19,557 nt of DNA from VBAT01 sp036520835 (GTDB lineage Bacteria > Bacteroidota > Bacteroidia > Chitinophagales > Chitinophagaceae), in contig DATDIX010000138.1 of the NCBI GenBank assembly GCA_036520835.1, positions 1 to 19,557 of the forward strand, given 5' to 3'. Numbering within the stretch: position 1 is the first letter of the stretch; each line of letters begins with the position of its first letter. Shown in pieces: positions 1 through 8,152 of the stretch. Both the position numbers and the translations under genes were made by a program. The notes beneath the pieces were generated by a model that did no database searches, was not told the origin of the DNA, and saw only the letters and a program-made list of their open reading frames with translations.

Positions 1-432
1 GGATGGATTGCTAACCTCTTGGGCATGGGTAGGGGTACTTTGGGATATAGCGGCCCATAGCCGAGGCAAATTTATATGCTAATCCCTTTAGGATAAGGCA
101 AATTTTACAACATCTGGATAGGTGCTAAAATAGAAGGTTTCATTATTTTAATTTATAATCACATTTTCAATTAGTTATATGGTTTTGTTTATAAATTATC
201 ATAGAATATATTAACACCCAAAGGCCAAAAAACGCCGCTTTTTGAGGCTTGTTGAAATTTAATTTGAGGTCGATGTTTTGACTTGATTATTATTTGTTTG
301 GTAACTGTATTGAATATTTCATTTTATAAACTAAAAAATATATTTTTAAGGCCCATATATCCTTTCAATAGCCGCTGCTTTTCCTCAATTCCGAAACATC
401 TCCACTAGCCCTTTGAAGACCATTCATCATTT
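1..432. other. AT-rich region without a supported gene
   Basis: I see no convincing coding sequence here. A plus-strand frame is open from base 1 to the TAG at 58-60, but its roughly 19 residues match nothing I recognise. On the minus strand, CAAATTTA at 67-74 reads TAAATTTG, a perfect match to the Bacteroidota -7 consensus TAnnTTTG. A possible TTG partner (CAA at 99-101) is 24 nt away, a little too far. An ATG lies downstream on the minus strand at 26-24. This could be the start of a gene leaving the window to the left, with only about 8 codons visible. A loose hairpin lies around 222-250, with A and T runs around CGCCGC, but it has no clean terminator form. I found no good plus-strand promoter for the gene that follows. 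Confidence 0.4.
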
Positions 433-516
433 ATGGAGAAAGCGTTATCTCAGGGTCTGAATTTTGGCAGGGGTATTTCTGTAAATTCGTCTCATCTAAA
501 ATCTGTTCTGCACTCA

Positions 517-3500
517 ATGAGAAAGTTTTACCTGGGATGTACCCTGATGCTTATGTTATTTGCGGGCGGTAAAGCATCTGCCCAGGATTTTTCCAATAAG
601 GGAAAGGAATTTTGGCTGGCCTATTGTTACCATGTCGGTATGCTTGGCGGCGGCTTTCCCAGTATGACGGTCTATATTACCTCAGATGTTGCGACATCCT
701 ATACCCTGGAAATTTATGGAGTGGCTACTATCGCAACCGGAAATTTGAACCCGGGGCAGGTGATCCCTGTGGCTATACCGACTGCTTATTTCATCAATAA
801 TGAGGGCACTTTTACCAATCGCACTATCCGGGTGACGGCTCCCAAGCCGGTAGTGGTTTATTCTTATATTACCAGGAATGCTGCCAGCGCCGGTACGCTA
901 TGTCTTCCGACCAATGTATTGGGCAAAGAGTATTATTCCATGAATTTTACCCAGGTTTCTAATGAGAATAATTCCAATTCATATTTTACCATAATTGCAG
1001 TTGAGGATAATACGGCTGTTGAAATAACCCCTTCAGCAGCTACAAAAAATGGCTGGGTGGCCAACACAACTTATACAGTCAACCTGAACAAAGGAGAGAT
1101 ATACCAGGTGCTGGGAGCTGCAAATGGGTTTAATGGTGAAGACCTTACAGGTTCCAAAATAAGATCAGTCGCTTCTGCCAGTGGCGGGTGTAAAAAGATC
1201 GCTGTTTATTCAGGCAGCGGAAAGATCAGAATCCCTGCCAGCGGTTGTTCCGGGAACAGTTCTGATAATTTATACCAACAGCTATATCCAACAGGTTCCT
1301 GGGGTAAAAAATACCTTACCGCACCCAGTGCAAATAATCCCAATAACTACTATCGTATCGGCAGGAGTGACCCTGCTTCCAATGTTTATCTCAATGGAGC
1401 GCTGATACCTGCCGGTTCTTTTATCAATAACTATTACCAGTTCTTCAATAATATTCCTAACCTGATCGAATCAGATCTTCCGATCTCGGTTGCACAATTT
1501 TTTACTACGCAGGGCTGTGATGGCAATCCATCCAGCCAGCCATACGATCCTGACATGATCATGCTGAACCCGGTGGAACAGAATATTGACCGTGTTACAC
1601 TGGTCAGTTCAAACCTGGTGGCAGCAGCCACTCCGCAATACCCCCATCAGCATAATATTCATGCCATCATGAAAAACGGGGGTACGGGTATTTCTTCATT
1701 TAAACTGGATGGCAACCCGGTGCCGATTGGCTCCTGGGCGGTGCATCCCGCCGATCCTGCTTATTCATACCTCTACATGAATAGCGTAAGCCAGGGCTAT
1801 CATACACTTTCTTCCGACTCAGGTTTTAATGCTACCGCCTACGGTTATGCCAATTTTGAATCTTATGGCTATTCAGCAGGCGCTAATGTGAAGGATCTTT
1901 ACCAGTTTATTTCGATCTCTAACCAGTATGCGTCCGTTGATTTTCCTGCTGCCTGTAAAGGAGCCATTTCAACTTTCTCCATGACATTTCCCTATAAGCC
2001 CACCCAGATCATCTGGAACTTTAATGGTTTATTTCCTAATGATACCGCTAATAACCCTGTTTATACTTCCTCCAGCGTAGTTAACGGAAGAACCTTATAT
2101 AAATATGATCTGCCGGGCACTTATACTATGCCCGCCGCCGGCAGTTACCCCATCCAGATAGTTGCCCAGAATCCCACTTCGGATGGTTGTAGTGGGATAC
2201 AGGAAATAGATATAGAATTACAGGTGTTTGATCCTCCTGTAGCGGCATTCAATTTTACGACCAATGGCTGTGTATCGAGCCCGGTAGTATTTACTGATAA
2301 TACTACGAATACTGGAGGACGACCCATTACACACTGGCACTGGAACTTTGGCGATGGTAATACCGCTAATGACGTGCCTACAATAAATCATACATATGCA
2401 GGGCCCGGTTCTTACAATGTTAAATACACCGTGATCACTGATATCGGTTGTTTAGCAGATACCATACCGCAGGTTGTTGTATTGAACGATCCTCCGGTTG
2501 CACAATTCAGTACTGCTGCTCCCTACTGTGCAGGGAAAACGATCTCATTCACGGATAACTCAACTGTCAGTTCAGGGGCAATTGCTAAATGGACATGGAA
2601 TTTTGGGGATGGTTCTCCTGTCGTTATTGCATTCACCAATGCTGCTCAAACACATACTTATACCAACCCGGGAACTTACCCTGTTACCCTGGAAGTAGAA
2701 ACGGCTTCAGGCTGCAGGAGTAACGTTACAAGTATTCCTGTAACAGTAAACCCGAATCCTGTTGTTGCATTTAATTTGCCAAATGTTTGTTTACCTGTGG
2801 GAGCAGCCCAGTTCAACAGCACATCCACGATCAGCGATGGAACGGAAAACCTGTTTGGATATATATGGAATTTTGGAGATGCTACTCCAACATCCAGTGT
2901 TCAGAACCCGCTACATAACTATACCGGAGCCGGACCTTACAACGTATCGCTTACTGTAACTTCAAACAACGGATGCATTACTACAGGTACCCAAAGCCTT
3001 ACTACTATTTATACAGAGCCGATAGCTATTTTCCCGCAACCGGCAGACGTATGTCTTGGAGCGCCGATGAATTTTACTGATCAAAGCATGGCTGCAGGTT
3101 CTACGGTTACCCAATGGCTCTGGAATTTTGGAGATGCTACTACATCAACATTGCAGAACCCCGCAAAGACATATACAGCAGCAGGAACATACACAGTTAC
3201 GCTTACTATTACTTCTGCCATCGGGTGTCAATCGGTTAGCCCCGCTAATATTGCTACACGCCAGGTAGTGGTAAATGCTTTACCCGTTGCTGATTTCAAT
3301 ACCTCATTGCCCGGATGTGCCGGCCAGGGAATAACATTCACCAATGCATCGGTTGCTAATTCAGGCAATATCACCAGGTGGACATGGAATTTTGGAGATG
3401 CAACAAATGCGACGCTTACCACCGGAGCTCCTTTTATTCATACGTACGCTACAGCTTCGGCTACTCCTTATAATGCGACATTGCAGGTGGAGACAGATAA

Positions 3501-4851
3501 AGGATGTATCAGTACAGTATTAACGAAACCTGTTTTAATTAATCCGGTTCCTTCTGCCGGTTTTATCTCACCTGAAATATGCGTGAACGATGTACTGGCT
3601 CCGTTTACCGATACTTCATCCGGGGGAGCAACGGGATGGGAGTGGAACTTTGGAGATCCCAATGCCACGGCAGGTAACCCGAATATTTCTACCGTGCAGA
3701 ACCCTACGCATCATTATACAATGCCCGGCAACTATACAGTACAACTGGTCGCTACCAATGCCGCCGGATGTAAGGATACCATCTCTAACCCTGTCAAGGT
3801 TAATGGCGGATTGCTGACCCCGCAATTCACGGTTGAAAACACAACGCCGCTTTGCAGTAATAAGAGCATAACGATCAAAGACGCTTCTACAATCAATGCA
3901 GGAAATATTTTGCGGGTTGAAATATACTGGGATCCTGCTGATATCACGATTAAAACAACCGATGATGATCCCGTTGCAGGGAGAACCTACACACATACTT
4001 ATCCTGAATTCTTTACACCAGCGACCAGGACGTATAACGTACGATATGTAGTGTATTCAGGTATTACTTGTTTTATGGAGTTCACAAGGCCTGTTACCCT
4101 GCTGGCAACACCACAGCTTGGGTTCAATTCTGCTCTACCGGTGTGCAGCAGTGTGCCTGCATTTCAACTTGCACAACCGCAGTTGATAAACAATCTTCCG
4201 GGTTCAGGTGCATTCAGCGGAAGCGGTGTGACTTCAACCGGTCTCTTTGATCCGCAGGCAGCAGGAGATGGGACACACACGATCACCTATACATATACAG
4301 CCACCAACGGATGTGCTAACTCCGTTGATCAGACTGTTATCGTTGATCCAACACCGGTTGCTGATGCAGGTCCTGATAAGTTTTTGCTTGAAGGCGGGTA
4401 TATTACACTTACGCCAAAACTGGTAACGAATATACCGGTTACGTATGCATGGACACCGGCGACCTATCTTAACAATCCATCTGTTGCTAATGCACAGGCA
4501 TCGCCGCCAACTGATTTCACTTATACGCTTACCGTAACATCGGATAAAGGTTGTACAGATAATGACGAGGTATTTGTCAAACTGCTGAAGTCACTGGTGA
4601 TACCGAATATCTTCAGCCCGAACAACGATGGCATCAATGACAAATGGGTGATCGAACACCTGGAAAGTTACCCGGGTTGTACGATCCAGTTATACAATCG
4701 TTATGGTCAAATGGTGCAGCGCTTTGTAAATTATACACCATGGGATGGAAAGATAAACGGTCAGGATGCGCCGCTGGGAACTTATTATTACATCATTGAC
4801 CCGAAGAGCGGAAGAAAACCGATCACCGGGTTTGTAGATATAATTCGTTAA
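517..4851 (+). CDS. Secreted PKD-repeat protein with IgGFc-binding-like N-terminus and T9SS type B sorting domain
   Basis: Large exported surface or extracellular protein, probably an adhesin or matrix-type protein. Numbering is from the ATG at 517. Residues 1-22 form a clean signal peptide (MRKF, hydrophobic core, ASA before QDF). The frame is open to an ATG at 433, but that adds 28 polar residues ahead of the signal, so I prefer 517. From residue 23 the sequence NKGKEFWLAY and later DNLYQQLYPTGSWGKKYL resemble the IgGFc-binding N-terminal domain family. Six PKD domains follow; their WNFGD motifs have the Trp at about residues 609, 694, 784, 869, 957 and 1043, spaced 85-90 residues. A degenerate IIWNFNG segment precedes them and a degenerate domain follows. 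The last roughly 83 residues (IPNIFSPNNDGINDKW to GFVDIIR) are a gliding-motility-associated (CHU_C) type B T9SS sorting domain. The ligand is unknown; no enzymatic domain is visible. Confidence 0.9.
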   Translation: MRKFYLGCTLMLMLFAGGKASAQDFSNKGKEFWLAYCYHVGMLGGGFPSMTVYITSDVATSYTLEIYGVATIATGNLNPGQVIPVAIPTAYFINNEGTFTNRTIRVTAPKPVVVYSYITRNAASAGTLCLPTNVLGKEYYSMNFTQVSNENNSNSYFTIIAVEDNTAVEITPSAATKNGWVANTTYTVNLNKGEIYQVLGAANGFNGEDLTGSKIRSVASASGGCKKIAVYSGSGKIRIPASGCSGNSSDNLYQQLYPTGSWGKKYLTAPSANNPNNYYRIGRSDPASNVYLNGALIPAGSFINNYYQFFNNIPNLIESDLPISVAQFFTTQGCDGNPSSQPYDPDMIMLNPVEQNIDRVTLVSSNLVAAATPQYPHQHNIHAIMKNGGTGISSFKLDGNPVPIGSWAVHPADPAYSYLYMNSVSQGYHTLSSDSGFNATAYGYANFESYGYSAGANVKDLYQFISISNQYASVDFPAACKGAISTFSMTFPYKPTQIIWNFNGLFPNDTANNPVYTSSSVVNGRTLYKYDLPGTYTMPAAGSYPIQIVAQNPTSDGCSGIQEIDIELQVFDPPVAAFNFTTNGCVSSPVVFTDNTTNTGGRPITHWHWNFGDGNTANDVPTINHTYAGPGSYNVKYTVITDIGCLADTIPQVVVLNDPPVAQFSTAAPYCAGKTISFTDNSTVSSGAIAKWTWNFGDGSPVVIAFTNAAQTHTYTNPGTYPVTLEVETASGCRSNVTSIPVTVNPNPVVAFNLPNVCLPVGAAQFNSTSTISDGTENLFGYIWNFGDATPTSSVQNPLHNYTGAGPYNVSLTVTSNNGCITTGTQSLTTIYTEPIAIFPQPADVCLGAPMNFTDQSMAAGSTVTQWLWNFGDATTSTLQNPAKTYTAAGTYTVTLTITSAIGCQSVSPANIATRQVVVNALPVADFNTSLPGCAGQGITFTNASVANSGNITRWTWNFGDATNATLTTGAPFIHTYATASATPYNATLQVETDKGCISTVLTKPVLINPVPSAGFISPEICVNDVLAPFTDTSSGGATGWEWNFGDPNATAGNPNISTVQNPTHHYTMPGNYTVQLVATNAAGCKDTISNPVKVNGGLLTPQFTVENTTPLCSNKSITIKDASTINAGNILRVEIYWDPADITIKTTDDDPVAGRTYTHTYPEFFTPATRTYNVRYVVYSGITCFMEFTRPVTLLATPQLGFNSALPVCSSVPAFQLAQPQLINNLPGSGAFSGSGVTSTGLFDPQAAGDGTHTITYTYTATNGCANSVDQTVIVDPTPVADAGPDKFLLEGGYITLTPKLVTNIPVTYAWTPATYLNNPSVANAQASPPTDFTYTLTVTSDKGCTDNDEVFVKLLKSLVIPNIFSPNNDGINDKWVIEHLESYPGCTIQLYNRYGQMVQRFVNYTPWDGKINGQDAPLGTYYYIIDPKSGRKPITGFVDIIR
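2227..3804 (+). repeat. Six-copy PKD domain repeat array (within the CDS)
   Basis: Tandem coding repeats of about 255-270 bp. Each carries a WNFGD core followed by a Y-x-V strand such as HTYANPG or KTYTAAGTYTV. Similarity reaches the DNA level: TGGAATTTTGGAGATGCTAC plus one further T is identical at 2866-2886 and 3121-3141, and its first 17 bases recur at 3385-3401. The rest of each copy has diverged, so this is an old domain array with short well-conserved cores and not a recent duplication. Confidence 0.8.
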
Positions 4852-4856
4852 TAATT

Positions 4857-5894
4857 ATGAAAAGAAACTGGTTAATAATCGCCACTGTTTTTTGGGTTAA
4901 TGTTGTTGCCGGGCAGCAACGTTCTCACTATACACAGTATATATTGAACAATTATATTCTCAACCCGGCTTTGAGTGGTATTGAAAATTACACCGATGTC
5001 AAGGTCAGTGTCCGGGATCAGTGGGTAGGTTTGAATGGGGCACCGCGTACGGTTTATTTTACTGCGCATGGCCCGATAGGAAAAAAAGATTACAAAACAT
5101 CAGCTACATCTTATAATATTCCCGGGGAGAACCCGAGGGGAAATTCTTACTGGGAAAGTTACACGGCTTCAGAACCACATCATGGCGTCGGCCTTACGGT
5201 GCTGAATGATAAGACCGGTAACTTTAACCGGTTCACTACCTATGCTACTTATGCTTATCATCTTGGATTGAATGCAAGAACAAACCTTGCAGCCGGTTTT
5301 TCAGCAGGCTTTACCATAGTTGGTCTCAATGCTGATGGTAAAGCTTTTTTTGGCCCTACTTTTCCTTCTGATCCTGCTTTGGCAGGCACTACCGGTGAAG
5401 TCAATAAAATGAAACCTGATCTTGGTGCGGGGCTTTGGTTGTATTCTGCCGATTATTTTATCGGGCTGTCGGCGCAGCAGATCATTCCCCAGAAACTGGC
5501 CTTTGCAGATGACGCTACTTTTGAAAGCAAGGGCATGCTTGTCCCGCATATCTTTCTTACCGGGGGCTATCGTTTCATGATCAATGATGATATAAATGCT
5601 ATTCCATCCGTCATGGTAAAATATATCAGCGGCGCTTTTAAAAATGATTACCAGGCCGAAGTAAATCTTAAAGTGCAATACAGGGATGCTCTCTGGATTG
5701 GCGGCAGTTACAGGCAGTTTGACGGGTATGCCGCTATGCTTGGGTTAAACGTAGCCAATACTTTTAATATCGGCTATTCGTATGATTTCACACAAACAGA
5801 CCTGAGAACTTATAGCCGCGGAACACATGAATTGATGATCGGGTTCCTGCTGGGTAACCGCTATGGGGATACATGCCCGAGAAATGTTTGGTAA
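4857..5894 (+). CDS. PorP/SprF family type IX secretion system membrane protein
   Basis: Outer-membrane protein of the PorP/SprF family, 345 residues, the usual size. A signal peptide spans about residues 1-19 (MKRNWLIIATVFWVNVVAG, then QQ). The mature N-terminus has the family hallmark HYTQYILNNYILNPALSGI and RDQWVGLNGAPRT. The rest is glycine- and aromatic-rich with alternating strands, as expected for a beta-barrel, and ends LMIGFLLGNRYGDTCPRNVW. It starts 5 nt after the stop of the PKD protein, so the two are almost certainly one transcript. In the T9SS, SprF-type proteins pair with large type B cargo encoded next door (SprB-SprF being the known case). I infer that this protein is the dedicated export or anchoring partner of the upstream gene. 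Core T9SS genes (gldK-N, sprA, porV) are not in the window. Confidence 0.93.
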   Translation: MKRNWLIIATVFWVNVVAGQQRSHYTQYILNNYILNPALSGIENYTDVKVSVRDQWVGLNGAPRTVYFTAHGPIGKKDYKTSATSYNIPGENPRGNSYWESYTASEPHHGVGLTVLNDKTGNFNRFTTYATYAYHLGLNARTNLAAGFSAGFTIVGLNADGKAFFGPTFPSDPALAGTTGEVNKMKPDLGAGLWLYSADYFIGLSAQQIIPQKLAFADDATFESKGMLVPHIFLTGGYRFMINDDINAIPSVMVKYISGAFKNDYQAEVNLKVQYRDALWIGGSYRQFDGYAAMLGLNVANTFNIGYSYDFTQTDLRTYSRGTHELMIGFLLGNRYGDTCPRNVW

Positions 5895-5897
5895 TGA

Positions 5898-7634
5898 TCA
5901 GAGGTGAACGATCTTCCTGGTTTTTACTTTGATCAGGTTATTGATAGCTTTCTGAACATCTTTTTTACCCTGTTCAACTGCTTTTAAGCTAATATCTGAA
6001 TCCGGAATGCCTTTCAGGTTATTCTCACATAATTGTTGCTGGATGGTGGTCAGTTCAACCATGGCCTGTGTATAAGCCTGGTGAAGACTGTCTATCTTTA
6101 TTTCTGCAACAGCTTTATTTAATTCTTCGTTCACTTTATTCCATTCTATATTATCGTAAGCCAGGCGCAGTTTATCTTCCATTTTCTTCCAGTCAACCTT
6201 GCTCATTTCTTTGTCATACTCACTCTTTACAATACTTTTTTCGTAAGTGGTCATTACATCGGCTATCTTATTCTCCACGGCTTTCCATTGTTTTTCTTCC
6301 AATACTTTTCTCGATGCTTCCACGACTTCTTTCACTTGTTCTTCCTGGTATCCCTTCAACTGCGGAACAGGGGGCTGGTTGAGCTCCGTCAGCGCAACAT
6401 TCATAAATAAATTGGAAACCGGGCTGGTATAGGCATAGGAATATGCCGGTGTGGGAGTTTCTGGTATCTGACTTTCCGGTTTGGTTGTTGTTTTATTGTC
6501 TGCAGCCGTTGGTTTAATAATATTGACGATAGACGGAGCAGGAATTTCTGCCTGTTCTTCAGAAGCCAAATTCCCTTTCTCTTCGCCGTCACTGAATAAA
6601 TAAAATGGGGATGAGAGGCTCGTTAAAGAATCAACCGTGTCTGTGTCTTTTGCAGGTTTACTGATGATCAGCAAAGCATTTAACACAATAAAGCAAAGCA
6701 AACCTGCGAATAAACCAGCCAGTTTATTAAAAGAGAGAACCTGTTTTTTCTGAACACCCAGCATACATTCGATCCGGTGAAGCAGATCCGCTTTTTTCCC
6801 CGCAGCAGCTACTGCCAGGGGTTTGGGGTGATGATTATTTTTTTCCAACGTGAGCAGGGCAGAGGCATAGCCATAAGGGTCATATTGAAACTGGAGGACC
6901 ATTTCATCGCAACTCAATTCCCTTTCTCTTTCTATTATTTTTATAAATGCTTTTACAAAAGGATTGAAATACAAAATAACCTGTATAAATCGTATCACCA
7001 GGTTCAGCAGGTAGTCATGCCGCCTGATATGCGCCAGTTCATGAAGCAGGATAGCCTCAATTTGCTGGGTGTTCAAATGATTAACGGCTGCTAAAGGGAG
7101 AAGAATAACAGGTTTGAGATACCCGATGGTAACAGGAGAAGTGACAATACCTGACAGCCAGATATGCACGGGTTTTTTGATCCCCATCCGGGCGGCAACA
7201 TTTTTTACGAATATTCTCCACTCAACATCTGTCTTGCTTAATTTATATTGACGGATGACCTGGACGTAACGATAATTGCGGATAAAATTAAAAACGGGGA
7301 GTGCCAGTAAGACAAGATATATCAATGAGGCTACAGGTAGCATTGTTTGCAGCCATTCGTTTAATTGTTCATTGTTTCCTGTGCTGATCATGACAGAAGT
7401 AATGGCGCCATTACCAGGCGTACTGGCTGCCAGGATTGACAGGAAAGTATAGGCAAACCAGGCAAACCCGGCAATAAGAAGGCCTGAGGCCAGCGAACTT
7501 TTTTGTGCAGATTTAGCATTCCTGAAAATGCCTGTGATGACCTGGTAGATCACCCAGAGAAATGCCATTTGCCAAAGGCTATTGAGCACAGCCCAGCCTA
7601 ATGCTTGCAGAAAGTTGGATTGGCCGAAGATCAT
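5898..7634 (-). CDS. M56 family membrane metallopeptidase (BlaR1-type sensor)
   Basis: 578-residue membrane protease of the BlaR1/MecR1 class. The N-terminal half has hydrophobic segments near residues 10-36, 48-70, 97-118 and 302-324, around a cytoplasmic zinc-protease domain with HELAH at 198-202 and RELSCDEMV at 238-246. In known BlaR1 systems this domain triggers removal of the BlaI repressor when the extracytoplasmic sensor is engaged. Here no penicillin-binding sensor domain follows. Instead residues 325-430 are low-complexity and Pro/Thr-rich, and 450-529 form a helical 16-residue repeat array. The ligand is therefore unlikely to be a beta-lactam by direct analogy. It starts 2 nt after the stop of the BlaI-like gene and converges with the PorP/SprF gene, with 3 nt between stops and no terminator visible. 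Confidence 0.9.
   Translation of the reverse strand: MIFGQSNFLQALGWAVLNSLWQMAFLWVIYQVITGIFRNAKSAQKSSLASGLLIAGFAWFAYTFLSILAASTPGNGAITSVMISTGNNEQLNEWLQTMLPVASLIYLVLLALPVFNFIRNYRYVQVIRQYKLSKTDVEWRIFVKNVAARMGIKKPVHIWLSGIVTSPVTIGYLKPVILLPLAAVNHLNTQQIEAILLHELAHIRRHDYLLNLVIRFIQVILYFNPFVKAFIKIIERERELSCDEMVLQFQYDPYGYASALLTLEKNNHHPKPLAVAAAGKKADLLHRIECMLGVQKKQVLSFNKLAGLFAGLLCFIVLNALLIISKPAKDTDTVDSLTSLSSPFYLFSDGEEKGNLASEEQAEIPAPSIVNIIKPTAADNKTTTKPESQIPETPTPAYSYAYTSPVSNLFMNVALTELNQPPVPQLKGYQEEQVKEVVEASRKVLEEKQWKAVENKIADVMTTYEKSIVKSEYDKEMSKVDWKKMEDKLRLAYDNIEWNKVNEELNKAVAEIKIDSLHQAYTQAMVELTTIQQQLCENNLKGIPDSDISLKAVEQGKKDVQKAINNLIKVKTRKIVHL
6048..6287 (-). repeat. Five 16-residue helical repeats in the M56 protein C-terminus
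   Basis: Residues 450-529 of the M56 protein fall into five 16-residue units starting at 450, 466, 482, 498 and 514. Position 1 is W, K, W, W, I; position 4 is V, V, M, V, L; position 8 is I, Y, L, L, Y; position 12 is M, M, Y, V, M; position 15 is Y, V, I, I, L. The remaining positions are mostly E, K, D, N and Q. The pattern predicts an amphipathic helical rod on the extracytoplasmic side, if the membrane topology is as in BlaR1. Confidence 0.7.
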
Positions 7635-7636
7635 TA

Positions 7637-8020
7637 CTATTGATTTTTCAGGTTATTCAGCAGTGCCTGTATTTTTTCCAGTTCTTCCGGGCTGGCTTTA
7701 TGTTCACCAAGAGCCTGGATAACAAGCTGGGTAGGGGATCCGCCAAACAAATTGTCGATCATTTTGCTTAGCAGGTGTTTTTGTGTTTTCTCTTTGTTCA
7801 CTGCTGCCTGGTACACGTGGGTGCGCATTGAGTCATCTCTTTTCACCAAACCTTTTTCATGCATGATCTGCATTAGTTTCAGGGTAGTGGTATAGCCAAC
7901 ATCTTTTGTTCGGGCCAGTTCTTCATGCACATCCCTTACGGTAGCTAAACCTTTTGCCCAAAGGGCCTGCAATATTTCCAGTTCACTTTCGGTTGGCTTG
8001 ATGGTCTTTGTGTTTGACAT
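7637..8020 (-). CDS. BlaI/MecI/CopY family transcriptional repressor
   Basis: 127-residue winged-helix repressor. The N-terminus (SELEILQALWAKGLATVRDVHEEL, then GYTTTLKLMQIMHEKGLVKRD) is the BlaI/MecI DNA-binding domain with its recognition helix around residues 40-55. The C-terminal part (LSKMIDNLFGGSPTQLVIQALG) is the dimerisation helix region and holds the segment where staphylococcal BlaI is cleaved. Length and layout match the family. It is the first gene of a two-gene operon with the M56 protease, the standard repressor-sensor pair. The nested palindrome just upstream suggests autorepression relieved through the protease. Targets beyond its own operon cannot be told from here. Confidence 0.93.
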   Translation of the reverse strand: MSNTKTIKPTESELEILQALWAKGLATVRDVHEELARTKDVGYTTTLKLMQIMHEKGLVKRDDSMRTHVYQAAVNKEKTQKHLLSKMIDNLFGGSPTQLVIQALGEHKASPEELEKIQALLNNLKNQ

Positions 8021-8040
8021 AAAAAAAGGTATTTACAACC

Positions 8041-8075
8041 CGAATATACGACTATTTTCGTATGACGAAATATTC
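8041..8075 (-). promoter_or_regulatory. Promoter-operator region of the BlaI/M56 operon
   Basis: Three overlapping inverted repeats lie 22-55 bp upstream of the repressor ATG. ATACGA (8046-8051) pairs with TCGTAT (8058-8063). TTTCGT (8056-8061) pairs with ACGAAA (8065-8070). GAATAT (8042-8047) pairs with ATATTC (8070-8075). On the minus strand TATATTCG (8048-8041) is one base from the Bacteroidota -7 element TAnnTTTG. A bound repressor would cover the -7/-33 spacer. The palindromes are seen directly; binding by the BlaI-like protein is inferred from position and family behaviour. Confidence 0.6.
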
Positions 8076-8152
8076 CTAACCTTATTTAATTTTTTTTAAC
8101 ACTGTTTAACTATGTGACGCAGAAGCCTGGAAAAGGTTACAGGGGTGTATGC

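Noticed and set aside
1..60. 3' end of a protein gene on the plus strand
   Set aside because: About 19 codons open to TAG, with no recognisable family signature; too short to support.
222..250. Intrinsic terminator around CGCCGC
   Set aside because: The A and T runs pair only with bulges, the GC part is in the loop, and no T tract follows a GC stem. No gene upstream needs it.
3616..3996. 126-codon minus-strand open frame
   Set aside because: Antisense to the PKD array; Cys- and Arg-rich with no domain.
5898..8020. Beta-lactam resistance operon (blaR1-blaI)
   Set aside because: The protease lacks a penicillin-binding sensor domain and no beta-lactamase gene is adjacent. Such pairs are widespread in Bacteroidota without resistance.
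8100..8152. Terminator of the histidine kinase gene
   Set aside because: Only a 4-bp CCTG/CAGG stem with a 10-nt loop and no T run after it on the minus strand.
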